Assembly: GCF_014396385.1 (NCBI RefSeq)
Contig: NZ_CP060716.1
Span: 496,001 to 560,000 of the forward strand
Reading direction: 5' to 3'
Source of the DNA: Leucobacter denitrificans
GTDB lineage: Bacteria; Actinomycetota; Actinomycetes; Actinomycetales; Microbacteriaceae
Length of the DNA: 64,000 bases
Shown here: positions 55,066-63,177 of the stretch, piece by piece
Numbering within the stretch: the first letter of the stretch is position 1
Layout: the number at the start of each line of letters is the position of its first letter
The notes under the pieces: generated by a model
Database searches by the model: none
Told to the model about the DNA's origin: nothing
The model's input: the letters and a program-made list of their open reading frames with translations, nothing else
Translations under genes and position numbers: made by a program

Positions 55066-55878
55066 GTGCCCGGAGAACTACAGAGTCAGATCGAGTTGCC
55101 TTGGTCGCGATTCGTCGCCATTGGAGATTCCTTCACCGAGGGGCTCGGTGACCCGAACCCCGAGAGTCCCGGGGGTCTGCGCGGCTGGGCGGATCGATTT
55201 GCAGAGGTGCTCGCAGCACATAACTCAGACCTCGCCTACGCGAACCTCGCGGTGAGAGGCAAGCTCATTCAGCAGATTACTGTCGAGCAGCTCGACACTG
55301 CACTCGAGCTTCGGCCAGACCTCCTCAGCGTGTGCGCCGGCGGTAATGACGTGATCCGCCCAGGCAGTGACCCCGATGCGGTTGCGGCGAAGCTCGAGCA
55401 CATCGTTTCTCAAGCCCGTGATGCCGGTGCCACGGTGTTGATCTTCACTGGCGTCGACGTTGCGTTTCAGCCAGTGTTTCGATCGATTCGTGGCAAGGTC
55501 GCAATTTTCAACGAGAATGTGCGCAAGGTCGCGAAGCGGAACGACTGCTATGTGGTAGATCAGTGGGCGATCGAAGAGCTTCAGGACAGCAGGTATTGGG
55601 CTGGTGATCGGCTCCACATGAACGCGCTTGGGCATCACACCATTGCGAGGGCAGCGCTCGAAACCCTCAATATTCCGAACACGCTGGAGCCACTCGATCC
55701 GCCCGAGGTGCCGCAACAGAGTTGGCGCGCGGCCCGCAAGGAGGATGTGGTGTGGGCGCGTGAACACCTCGTTCCCTGGGTGATACGAAGGCTCAAGCAC
55801 GTGTCATCTGGCGACAACATTGAACCGAAGCGGCCCAAGCCAACTTCTCCTCTGCCGCAGAACGGCGCTTCGGAGTAG
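55066..55878 (+). CDS. SGNH/GDSL-family hydrolase
   Basis: A 270-residue esterase-like protein. Block I is AIGDSFTEGLGDP (about 20-32), Gly in NLAVRGK (block II), block III GGNDVIRPG (about 91-99) and block V DRLHMNALGHH (about 183-193), so the Ser-Gly-Asn-His set is complete. No signal peptide is seen, suggesting a cytoplasmic enzyme. GTG 55066 is chosen from AAAGGAG nine bases upstream; codons before it (from 54982) look non-coding. Confidence 0.85.
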   Translation: MPGELQSQIELPWSRFVAIGDSFTEGLGDPNPESPGGLRGWADRFAEVLAAHNSDLAYANLAVRGKLIQQITVEQLDTALELRPDLLSVCAGGNDVIRPGSDPDAVAAKLEHIVSQARDAGATVLIFTGVDVAFQPVFRSIRGKVAIFNENVRKVAKRNDCYVVDQWAIEELQDSRYWAGDRLHMNALGHHTIARAALETLNIPNTLEPLDPPEVPQQSWRAARKEDVVWAREHLVPWVIRRLKHVSSGDNIEPKRPKPTSPLPQNGASE

Positions 55879-55887
55879 GCTTTCGGT

Positions 55888-56235
55888 ATGTCGAATCTCA
55901 CGAAGCAGCTTGCAGAGACGGTCACACAGTCTGGCGTACGCACAGCGTACGGAGAACCCGTAGAAATGGATGGCACGGTGGTCATGCCGGTCGCTATCTC
56001 CGGGTACGGTTTTGGCGGTGGCGAGGGTGGCGGGTCGGGCCCGAACACCACCGTTCAGGGCGAGGGCTCTGGAGGCGGTGGAGGCGGTCTTTCGCTTCCC
56101 GTTGGCGCCTACGTCACGCGTGACGGTTACACGAGGTTCGAGCCAAATATCATCGCTCTGCTCACTGTCGCGGTGCCATTTGTGTGCGTTGCTGGTCGTG
56201 CGCTCGCGCGTGTCATTCGCGCTCTCAAGCGCTAA
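55888..56235 (+). CDS. GerW/YtfJ-like small protein
   Basis: A 115-residue protein resembling the GerW (YtfJ) family of endospore formers: an N-terminal GEPVEMDGTVVMPVAISGYGFGGGEGGG pattern with a long Gly-rich loop (about 38-67), then LPVGAYVTRDGYTRFEP and a C-terminal hydrophobic helix (about 88-106). The organism is not expected to sporulate, so its role is unknown. TAGGCT 6 bases before the ATG uses the stop codon of the preceding gene as its first three bases. Confidence 0.65.
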   Translation: MSNLTKQLAETVTQSGVRTAYGEPVEMDGTVVMPVAISGYGFGGGEGGGSGPNTTVQGEGSGGGGGGLSLPVGAYVTRDGYTRFEPNIIALLTVAVPFVCVAGRALARVIRALKR

Positions 56236-56247
56236 GGCGTTCGGCGA

Positions 56248-57204
56248 TTAAGTTCCACTCGCGATGAGATCCTCGCTCCAGGTGTGAGGTTCTCGCGGCA
56301 GGCTGGGTGGATCGAAGCGCTCAAGCAATTGCGCCATGGTCGGGGTTTCACCCGGGCGCGCGAGGCCGAGCGTCTGAGCAAGCTTGGCGCGGACCAGGTC
56401 CGGCTTTACGCCTGCTGCTTTCAGATCGCGCAGGGTGACGGCCCCGTCTCGCTTTGCGAGTCGCGCTCCGCTCGGGCCAAGCACGAGCGGCACATGCGCA
56501 TATTTAATATCAGGCGGTGACGGGAGCTCCAGCAACCGCTGCAGCAAGATCTGCCGAGGGGTCGACGAAGCAAGGTCGTCGCCTCGCACGACCTGATCCA
56601 CCCCCATTGCAGCGTCATCAACAACCACCGCGAGATTGTAAGCGATCGTGCCGTCGCCTCGCTTCAGTACGAAATCATCGATCTCACCCTGCGTTTGCCC
56701 CAAAATCTGGTCGACAAAAGTGGGTGCGGCGGTTGCCTCAGGCACCCGCAGCCTGAGCGCGGGTAGCCTCGGCGCAATTCGGTCGCGGGCCTCTGCCCGT
56801 TCTTCCTCCGTGCGATCTCGACAGGTGCCCGGGTATGCCCCGGGCGGCGAATGGGGCGCGCTGGGAGCGGCCAAAATGTCTTTTCTCGTGCACGTGCACT
56901 CGTATACAAGGCCACGTGCTTGCAGTGTCGCGATTGCCTGTTCGTGGTCCTCACGTCGGTCAGACTGCAGCACAGGATCGCCGTCCCAGTCGAGGCCTAT
57001 CGCGCGAAGGTCATTGAGCTGGGGTTCAGCGGATCCTGCGTCACGCGCTCGATCCAAATCTTCAATGCGCATGAGAAAGCTTCGGCCGCTCGACCGCGCA
57101 AAAAGCCAGGCCAGCAGAGCGGTTCGCAGGTTACCGAGATGCAGGTCACCGGATGGGCTCGGTGCGTATCGTCCGGCACCCACGGTTTGAGGGAACTCAC
57201 TCAT
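56248..57204 (-). CDS. gluQ: Glutamyl-queuosine tRNA(Asp) synthetase
   Basis: A 318-residue short glutamyl-tRNA synthetase-like enzyme that attaches glutamate to queuosine in tRNA-Asp. GRYAPSPSGDLHLGNLRTAL (about 11-30) is the HIGH region; zinc-type Cys in YECTCTRKD with CRD later; KMSKS-like RLAKRDGAVTL (about 251-261). The anticodon-binding domain is missing, as expected for GluQ. The ATG at 57204 is chosen over GTG 57261. It is divergent from pdxY. Confidence 0.9.
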   Translation of the reverse strand: MSEFPQTVGAGRYAPSPSGDLHLGNLRTALLAWLFARSSGRSFLMRIEDLDRARDAGSAEPQLNDLRAIGLDWDGDPVLQSDRREDHEQAIATLQARGLVYECTCTRKDILAAPSAPHSPPGAYPGTCRDRTEEERAEARDRIAPRLPALRLRVPEATAAPTFVDQILGQTQGEIDDFVLKRGDGTIAYNLAVVVDDAAMGVDQVVRGDDLASSTPRQILLQRLLELPSPPDIKYAHVPLVLGPSGARLAKRDGAVTLRDLKAAGVKPDLVRAKLAQTLGLARPGETPTMAQLLERFDPPSLPREPHTWSEDLIASGT

Positions 57205-57263
57205 GCTTTTAATCCTCGCATCTCGCGCAGGGTCGATGAAAACGCTCGACCCACCACTCACAT

Positions 57264-57308
57264 TTGGTTCACTTAAAGTATTATGAATTGGTTCACTAAG
57301 TGGACCAA
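57264..57308. promoter_or_regulatory. Putative operator and -10 box between gluQ and pdxY
   Basis: TTGGTTCACT occurs twice as direct repeats (57264-57273 and 57288-57297), 24 bases apart. The second is half of a 21-bp imperfect palindrome ending AGTGGACCAA (57288-57308; one mismatch). A TATTAT hexamer (57279-57284) lies between the copies and fits a pdxY -10, so a bound regulator would block it. Confidence 0.5.
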
Positions 57309-57323
57309 TGGGAGTATCGGAAT

Positions 57324-58187
57324 ATGCGCGTACTCTCGATCCAATCCTCAGTTTCGTACGGTCACGTAGGCAATTCAGCTGCGGTGTTCCCGCTACAGCG
57401 GATCGGCATCGAGGTCATGCCGATATCGACGGTGTGTTTCTCAAACCATACTGGATACGGTTCCTGGAGGGGTCCGCACCTTTCGGGTGACGACATCCGC
57501 GAGATCGTCACCGGTATTGAGGAGCGAGGTGGCCTTGCAGATGTCGATGCCGTCCTCTCGGGATACCAGGGCGGCGACGACATCGGAGACGCGATCCTTG
57601 ACGCCGTGACCCGAGTGAAGCAGCACAGTCCAAATGCAGTGTACTCATGCGACCCCGTACTCGGCAACGCAAAATCGGGTTGCCACGTCGCACCAGAAGT
57701 GCAGAGCCTGATTCGTGATCGAGTCGTGCCCGAGGCGGATCTCGTCACACCGAACCAGTTCGAACTTGGGTTCGTGACTGGAACCTCACCCGATACCCTT
57801 GAGTCAACGCTCGACTCCATATCCCGCATGCGAGAGATTGGGCCACGAAGTGTACTCGTGACCAGCGTCGAGCGGCCTGAACGCGCGCACGATAACGTCA
57901 TGGAGATGATCTCGGTAACAGGCGACGAAGCGTGGATCGTGGAGACACCACGGCTACCCATCAAAGCAAACGGCTCAGGAGATGTCACCGCCGCGCTCTT
58001 CACCGCGCACCTGCTGCGTTCCGGGGACCCCAAGGAGTCTCTCGCCCGTACTGCTTCAAGCGTCTTCGCATTGCTCGAGCAGACGCTGGCCTCCGGTCGG
58101 CGTGAGCTCCAGCTGATCGAAGCCCAAACCGCTTACGCCCATCCAAGCATGCAGTTCGAACCGAAGCTTCTCACGTCGCACATCTAG
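57324..58187 (+). CDS. pdxY: Pyridoxal kinase
   Basis: A 287-residue ribokinase-like enzyme that phosphorylates pyridoxal in vitamin B6 salvage. MRVLSIQSSVSYGHVGNSAAVFPL at the start is the substrate-binding strand, with CFSNHTGYGSWRG next; the ATP site has DPVLGN (about 112-117), TPNQFEL and the catalytic KANGSGD (about 221-227). GGGAG precedes ATG 57324. The product PLP is used by the aminotransferase encoded nearby. Regulation via the upstream repeats is likely. Confidence 0.93.
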   Translation: MRVLSIQSSVSYGHVGNSAAVFPLQRIGIEVMPISTVCFSNHTGYGSWRGPHLSGDDIREIVTGIEERGGLADVDAVLSGYQGGDDIGDAILDAVTRVKQHSPNAVYSCDPVLGNAKSGCHVAPEVQSLIRDRVVPEADLVTPNQFELGFVTGTSPDTLESTLDSISRMREIGPRSVLVTSVERPERAHDNVMEMISVTGDEAWIVETPRLPIKANGSGDVTAALFTAHLLRSGDPKESLARTASSVFALLEQTLASGRRELQLIEAQTAYAHPSMQFEPKLLTSHI

Positions 58188-58567
58188 CGCCAGAAACTAC
58201 CGAGAAGCAGTCCTGTCGTTGCCAAAATCACCGCGATGCCGAGGGTACCGAAGGCATTCCCTGCCGCAGCGACGTAGCGCTTCTCACGCAGCAGTCTGAC
58301 GGTGTCGAGGCTTGCGGTGCTGAAGGTCGTGTATCCGCCGAGCAGCCCGGCACCGATAGCTGGCCAGACGAGGTCCGCCCCCAAGAGTAGACCGAGTACG
58401 AACGATCCACTCAAGTTCACTACCGTGATTCCCCACGGAAACGCGTTGGTTCCGCCCCGGCCGCGCCTGACTCCGCGCGTGACGACGCTATCGATGAAGA
58501 ATCGCGCTGCTGATCCCACACCACCACCGATAAGGACCGCGAGCATCTCAAGCACTCCCGCAGTCAC
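58184..58567 (-). CDS. crcB: Fluoride channel CrcB/FluC, second subunit
   Basis: A 127-residue four-helix fluoride exporter subunit. GGGVGSAARF, FPWGITVVNLSGSFVLGLL (pore Asn) and GLLGGYTTFSTAS (Phe-box region and Thr-Thr-Phe motif) are the family signatures. The GTG at 58567 overlaps the preceding crcB by 4 bases; ATG 58546 is an alternative. Its TAG stop shares a CTAG with the pdxY stop. Two adjacent genes often encode a heterodimeric channel. Confidence 0.9.
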   Translation of the reverse strand: MTAGVLEMLAVLIGGGVGSAARFFIDSVVTRGVRRGRGGTNAFPWGITVVNLSGSFVLGLLLGADLVWPAIGAGLLGGYTTFSTASLDTVRLLREKRYVAAAGNAFGTLGIAVILATTGLLLGSFWR

Positions 58568-59034
58568 GATCGCTGGCCTCTCGAGCGGAGTGTGCGCAAT
58601 GCGGTGCCGATCCACACACCGAGGCCAGTCGCAATGAAGCCGCCGACCACGGTAGCTACCGCAAGACCGAGCGCGGCAAGCCCTTGCCCCATCAATGCGA
58701 GCTCAGCCACGCCCACCGCGAAGGCGCTGTACGTTGTGAAGCCGCCACAGAGGCCCGTGCTGGCAAACAGCAGAACGTTTGGTCGCTTTCCAGCAAGCAA
58801 CATTGCGATGAGCCCGAGCACGAAAGCACCCAAGATATTGATGCCGAGTATTACGAGGTGTTGATCTGCTGGAATCGCCTCACCAAGCGCAAACCGCGCG
58901 AGTGTGCCGAGCCCACCACCGAGTGCCACGAGCCCGAGCGCGCGCGGAGTAATCAGCTTCGCTCCCCCGGTTGCTTGACTCACAGAATCGATACTAACGT
59001 TGGCCTTCACTTCTCGTGGGCGCACTGACCTCAT
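58564..59034 (-). CDS. crcB: Fluoride channel CrcB/FluC, first subunit
   Basis: A 156-residue partner of the next gene. The four-helix core starts near residue 33: GGGLGTLARFALGE, LGINILGAFVLGLI with the pore Asn, and TGLCGGFTTYSAFA. The N-terminal 30 residues are polar and the start is uncertain: ATG 59034, GTG 59025 or GTG 59007. Only 11 bases separate ATG 59034 from the divergent aminotransferase start, so a fluoride riboswitch cannot fit there. Confidence 0.88.
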   Translation of the reverse strand: MRSVRPREVKANVSIDSVSQATGGAKLITPRALGLVALGGGLGTLARFALGEAIPADQHLVILGINILGAFVLGLIAMLLAGKRPNVLLFASTGLCGGFTTYSAFAVGVAELALMGQGLAALGLAVATVVGGFIATGLGVWIGTALRTLRSRGQRS

Positions 59035-59045
59035 AGTCTTGAAGA

Positions 59046-60269
59046 ATGAGTGAGCGCTGGAAAGACGTTGCGATGGCGACCGGGCTGGTCGCGCCGGACG
59101 GAACCACCAAACCAACTGTCTTCGCTGAGATGAGCGCCCTAGCTAATGTGACGGGCGCCGCAAATTTGGGTCAGGGGTTTCCTGATGAAGATGGTCCAGA
59201 GTGGATCCGCGAGCTTGCGGTTTCGGCGATCCGGGCGGGTGAAAATCAGTACCCGCCAGGTCGAGGCATTGCCGCACTTCGTCAGGCTGTCGCCGAGCAT
59301 CAATACCGGCGTTATGGAATTTCGCTCGATCCAGAGACCGAGGTGCTCATCACCGCGGGAGCGACCGAAGCGCTCACAGCCGCGATTCTCGCGCTTGCTG
59401 GCAGTGGAAATGAGGTGCTCACACTCGAACCGTTCTATGACTCGCACGCCGCGGCCATAGCGATGGCGGGCGCAGTTCATACGACTGTGCCCCTGCGCCC
59501 GCATGAGGAGGGCTTTCGCCTTGATTTACGCGCGCTTCGCGAAACGGTGACCGAGCGCACCCGGGTGATTTTGGTGAACTCTCCGCACAATCCAACGGGC
59601 ACCGTGCTTTCCCAGGAAGAGCTTGAGGCGATTGCGCGCGAAGCTGATCGGGTGAATGCCGTCGTGGTCACTGATGAGGTATACGAGCACCTCACATTCG
59701 ATGCCGCTGAGCATGTACCGATCGCAACGCTTCCGAGCATGTGGGATCGGACACTTACGATCTCTTCTGCGGGAAAATCGTTCTCACTCACAGGCTGGAA
59801 AGTCGGGTGGGTGTCGGGCCCTGCCGAGCTAATCGAGGCCGTGCTCGCGATCAAGCAGTTTCTCACCTACTCCGGCGGTGCCCCATTTCAACCCGCGATC
59901 GCCAAAGCCCTGCTTGCTGGCGAAAGCGACATTTCAGAACTCCGAACACGGCTTGAGTCGCGCAAGGATCGATTACTCACGGGGCTTTCCGCACTCGGTT
60001 TTCGCACCGTGCGACCTGCTGGAACCTACTTTGTGTGCGCAGATGCGACTGCGTTTCTCACCGATGAGGTGCCCGATGCCGCGGCGTTCGCGCGCTGGCT
60101 TCCCCGCGAGGTTGGGGTTGCTTGCGTACCGGTGTCAGCATTTTGTCGCGATGGATCGGAGACCGCGAGTCTCTTACGCAATTGGGTGCGCTTCACGTTT
60201 GTCAAGGATGACGCGACGCTCGAAATTGCGATCGAGCGCCTCCAAGCGCTCTCCACTATCCATGGCTAG
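59046..60269 (+). CDS. Class I/II PLP-dependent aminotransferase
   Basis: A 407-residue fold-type I aminotransferase. ANLGQGFPDEDGP near the start, NQYPPGRG, ITAGATEAL, NSPHNPTGTV (about 178-187), DEVYEHLTFD and the PLP-lysine region SSAGKSFSLTGWKVGW (about 239-254) are clear. The pattern matches the actinobacterial N-succinyldiaminopimelate or methionine/kynurenine aminotransferase branch; the substrate is not resolved. TAGTCT lies 6 bases before the ATG. Confidence 0.87.
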   Translation: MSERWKDVAMATGLVAPDGTTKPTVFAEMSALANVTGAANLGQGFPDEDGPEWIRELAVSAIRAGENQYPPGRGIAALRQAVAEHQYRRYGISLDPETEVLITAGATEALTAAILALAGSGNEVLTLEPFYDSHAAAIAMAGAVHTTVPLRPHEEGFRLDLRALRETVTERTRVILVNSPHNPTGTVLSQEELEAIAREADRVNAVVVTDEVYEHLTFDAAEHVPIATLPSMWDRTLTISSAGKSFSLTGWKVGWVSGPAELIEAVLAIKQFLTYSGGAPFQPAIAKALLAGESDISELRTRLESRKDRLLTGLSALGFRTVRPAGTYFVCADATAFLTDEVPDAAAFARWLPREVGVACVPVSAFCRDGSETASLLRNWVRFTFVKDDATLEIAIERLQALSTIHG

Positions 60270-60291
60270 CACTTGCGTTTCGTCGTTGCTC

Positions 60292-61029
60292 CTAGTTGTC
60301 GATCACCTCGAGCTTGGCGTCGAGTCCATCACCGACGAGGGTGAGTACGAACGGGCTGCCATCGTCACCATCTTCGATGTCGCCAAAGTCGACGATTGTT
60401 GCGCGAGGCGTCATGTCCATCGTGCACGCACGCTCCTCCGTCACAAATTGAACCGTGCCAGCATTCCCGCTCGCCTCAACCGTGTCGATGACTGGGGGGC
60501 AGGTAGACGACCCCCAGGTGAGTAGCACGAGCGCATCGTCATCGAACCAACCCGCTGATGGCGCATAATCAGTCGAGTCCCCCGGTGTACCGGTGAGCGC
60601 ACTATTGCCATCGAGGTCTTCGTCTCCGGTGGCCGAGCCGAGGGTCACATTGAATTTGACATCTGCTGTCGGGTCAATTCCTTGCGGAAGCGCTACGAGA
60701 CTCGCTCGAGGTACGAGGTCTGCCGTGCATGCCTGGTCTGACTCTCCCTCGCTCAGTTCCACGGTGACGGTCTGCCCGCCTGTAGTGACAGTTTCGGCAA
60801 CGGGAACGCAGGATGACGAACCATCGGTCACAATCGCAACCATGCGGCCATTATCGAGCCACGCGATATCGAAGTCGAGGTTATCTCCTGCTGTTCCGGG
60901 TGTCGTTTCTTCGGGAGTGGTTACCGGATCAGTTTCGGCGTCGTCGGCCGACGAAGCGCACCCGGCGACGAGCAGCGCTGAAGCAAGGAGTGCCGTGGTG
61001 GTTGCGGTGATGCGACTGATTGTGCTCAT
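60292..61029 (-). CDS. Two-repeat secreted lipoprotein of unknown function
   Basis: A 245-residue protein with lipobox VAGC at residue 24, an acidic Thr/Glu/Pro linker (about 27-50), and two similar domains of about 85 residues. Repeat 1 begins AWLDNGRMVAIVT, then SSSCVPV and ACTADLVPRASLV. Repeat 2 begins GWFDDDALVLLTW, then SSTCPPV and ACTMDMTPRATIV. Each has two cysteines that could form a disulfide. I do not recognise the family. TACTCT sits 6 bases before the ATG. Confidence 0.75.
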   Translation of the reverse strand: MSTISRITATTTALLASALLVAGCASSADDAETDPVTTPEETTPGTAGDNLDFDIAWLDNGRMVAIVTDGSSSCVPVAETVTTGGQTVTVELSEGESDQACTADLVPRASLVALPQGIDPTADVKFNVTLGSATGDEDLDGNSALTGTPGDSTDYAPSAGWFDDDALVLLTWGSSTCPPVIDTVEASGNAGTVQFVTEERACTMDMTPRATIVDFGDIEDGDDGSPFVLTLVGDGLDAKLEVIDN

Positions 61030-61157
61030 ACGCTCAGAGTATGGGATAAGAGTCTGCCGACGGGAGAGATTTTATACAGGTGTTAAGAAAATGAATTGCG
61101 TTTCTGTGTAGCTCGGTCGTGCAGTCAGGCCATCTATCGTTTCGTGCAGGGTGAGGC

Positions 61158-62570
61158 TCAGTGGAAAACTTTCTTGATCGCTGACACTGCCGCCCTGTGT
61201 CCGGCCATTCCGTGAACTCCGGGTCCCGGTGCTGCTGCGCCAGAGCAGAGGTAGATCCCGTTGCCCGCTTGCCAAGGGTTGGCGCTCAGCACTGGCCTGC
61301 CTACAACCTGTCTGAGCGTCAGCGCCCCCGAGGCAAAGTCGCCGCCCGGCATAGCCGGATTTCGAGTACCAATTTCTCGCGCAGTAGTGGATCTTGTGGC
61401 GGCCACGAGATCTTGAGTTCCCGGGGCGAACCTTTCAAGTGACCGCAATATTGTTTCGGTTTGTGGAAGGTTCGATCCAGCTGGGACATGTGCGTATGCC
61501 CAGACTACATGCTTACCTGACGGGGCGCGGGAAGCATCGAATGCCGAGGGTTGTGAGAGCACAATCATGGGGTTCTCCGCATGTCGTCCTTTGCTTACCT
61601 CATACTCTGCAAGTCTCACATCTCGTTGGGTGCCACAGACGTGAACAGTTCCCGCGCGTCCGACCTGTTCGTCTTTCCAGGGTATTGGTTGTTCCAAAAC
61701 GAGGTCGACTTTACTTACCGCGTCCCCCGGCGTGACCCTTGCCGCCGCATTTGCATATCTTGTGGTGACTCGGTCGCCAGCAATAGACACCATGTCTGAC
61801 GCGGAGGTGTCGAACAGATAGGCCTTCGCGTGTGGCAAATCGCTCAACTTCGTGATGTGCTCGTTGAGATGTATCACGCCACCTGCTTGCAAGAAGTCTT
61901 GGGCTAACAGTTGCGTGATAGCTCCTGAGCCTGAAGCGGGTATTGGCCAGCCGACACTGTGTGCGAGAGAAGCAAGTACTACTCCGGCCGCCGAGACACC
62001 TAACCGCGGTTGTACGCCCACAGAGTGCGCGACGATTCCAGCCAACAGTGCTCGACCTGCTTCAGTTCTCAGCCCTGCTCCACACCGAGTCAAAAGGGAT
62101 GACTTTGCGAGCTGCATTGCAGCTTTGGGCTGGAAGGGCAACCGCAGTGGCGTGTCAAGCACACTTGACACTACTGATTCGGAGTTGCGTGCCAATCCCC
62201 CAACTAAGGTACGCCACGCAACTCCGTCGGCTCCTAATCCGTGCGAGGTCTTGTCGAGGGATCTCCAAGCCAGCGCGGCTCTGTTTTCCAATGGGTGCGC
62301 TATAGATATCTCCGGCATGAAGAATTTCAGTCGTTCAGCAAGCTGAATGCTGTTAAAGAATGGCGAGGCCAAAGCCATCGGATGCACTGCAGCGCCCCAG
62401 TCAGAACGATAGCCGTCACCCCAGGTCTCAGTTCTGCATGCACCGCCGACTTCGCCTGCGCGCTCGAACAGCTGAACTTCAAGGCCTCTTTGTGCCAATG
62501 TCAAGGCCGCAGCGAGTCCGTTGGGGCCAGCCCCAACTACGACTGCGTCCACTGATCTACAGCATTTCAT
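61158..62570 (-). CDS. Phytoene desaturase-like FAD-dependent oxidoreductase
   Basis: A 470-residue flavoprotein of the CrtI-like NAD(P)/FAD amine-oxidase branch. The FAD-binding loop VVGAGPNGLAAALTLA (about 11-26) leads to FERAGEVGGACRTE and a C-terminal GNGIYLCSGAAAPGPGVHGMAGH motif (about 437-459), typical of the group. No carotenoid gene is adjacent, so a carotenoid role is doubtful. The mapped start MKCCRSVDAVVV is the first in frame; a leaderless start is not evident. Confidence 0.8.
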   Translation of the reverse strand: MKCCRSVDAVVVGAGPNGLAAALTLAQRGLEVQLFERAGEVGGACRTETWGDGYRSDWGAAVHPMALASPFFNSIQLAERLKFFMPEISIAHPLENRAALAWRSLDKTSHGLGADGVAWRTLVGGLARNSESVVSSVLDTPLRLPFQPKAAMQLAKSSLLTRCGAGLRTEAGRALLAGIVAHSVGVQPRLGVSAAGVVLASLAHSVGWPIPASGSGAITQLLAQDFLQAGGVIHLNEHITKLSDLPHAKAYLFDTSASDMVSIAGDRVTTRYANAAARVTPGDAVSKVDLVLEQPIPWKDEQVGRAGTVHVCGTQRDVRLAEYEVSKGRHAENPMIVLSQPSAFDASRAPSGKHVVWAYAHVPAGSNLPQTETILRSLERFAPGTQDLVAATRSTTAREIGTRNPAMPGGDFASGALTLRQVVGRPVLSANPWQAGNGIYLCSGAAAPGPGVHGMAGHRAAVSAIKKVFH

Positions 62571-62651
62571 GCTGCGGCCAATTAATGCTCTGGATTCGCA
62601 TTGCGCGCTGCTTTCACCGAGTTTTGTGTCATCTGATTTAGATGAAGGAAT

Positions 62652-63065
62652 CTACTCAGCTTTGAAGTAGACACCATCGATCTTTCCGTTGGCAGAGTCG
62701 ACCGCAATGCTCATATGGAGCACTTCGCCCGATTCATTCTTCAAACCTGCAAGTGCTTTTCCGTCTTTCTCTTCAAAGCTCACTAGTGTGAAAGGTCCGT
62801 CGGGCACGACGTCACTTTCAAGCACGGAACCAAGCTCTTCAGCGCTCATTTGTTCCGTGACTTTGTCAGAGAGTCGTGATTCTAGTTCTTCGACCGAGAC
62901 TCCCTGCTCAGAGTTCAGTTGAGAGACCACCCAACTTGCTTGGTTGCCAAGTTCTGAACTTGGAAAGTTGACCTCTTTGTCCTGAGCACCATTCCCGTCC
63001 GTACATCCTGTCAAGACGAGCGCAAGGGCGAGTCCTGCGGGAGCGAGAAACTTTTGAAACGACAT
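62652..63065 (-). CDS. Small lipoprotein, ORF12/LpqF N-terminal-like
   Basis: A 137-residue lipoprotein with lipobox LTGC near residue 21. The body (about 40-137) reads ASWVVSQLNSEQGVSVEELESRLSDKVTEQMSAEEL then GPFTLVSFEEKDGKALAGLKN and ends GKIDGVYFKAE. This resembles the N-terminal domain of LpqF/ORF12-type proteins, here without the serine-hydrolase domain. GGAGG is upstream of the ATG. Ligand or partner unknown. Confidence 0.65.
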   Translation of the reverse strand: MSFQKFLAPAGLALALVLTGCTDGNGAQDKEVNFPSSELGNQASWVVSQLNSEQGVSVEELESRLSDKVTEQMSAEELGSVLESDVVPDGPFTLVSFEEKDGKALAGLKNESGEVLHMSIAVDSANGKIDGVYFKAE

Positions 63066-63177
63066 ATATTTTCCTCCATGATTGATGGCTATGTTGATAA
63101 CGGGTTGAACGGTCAGGGGTAGAACTGAGTGAGCATCGAACGAGATTCGAGTTGCCAGACAGTTAAGCTTGGGTGAG

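Noticed and set aside
59007..59046. Fluoride riboswitch before the crcB pair
   Set aside because: The space between the divergent starts is too short and no crcB-motif sequence is seen.
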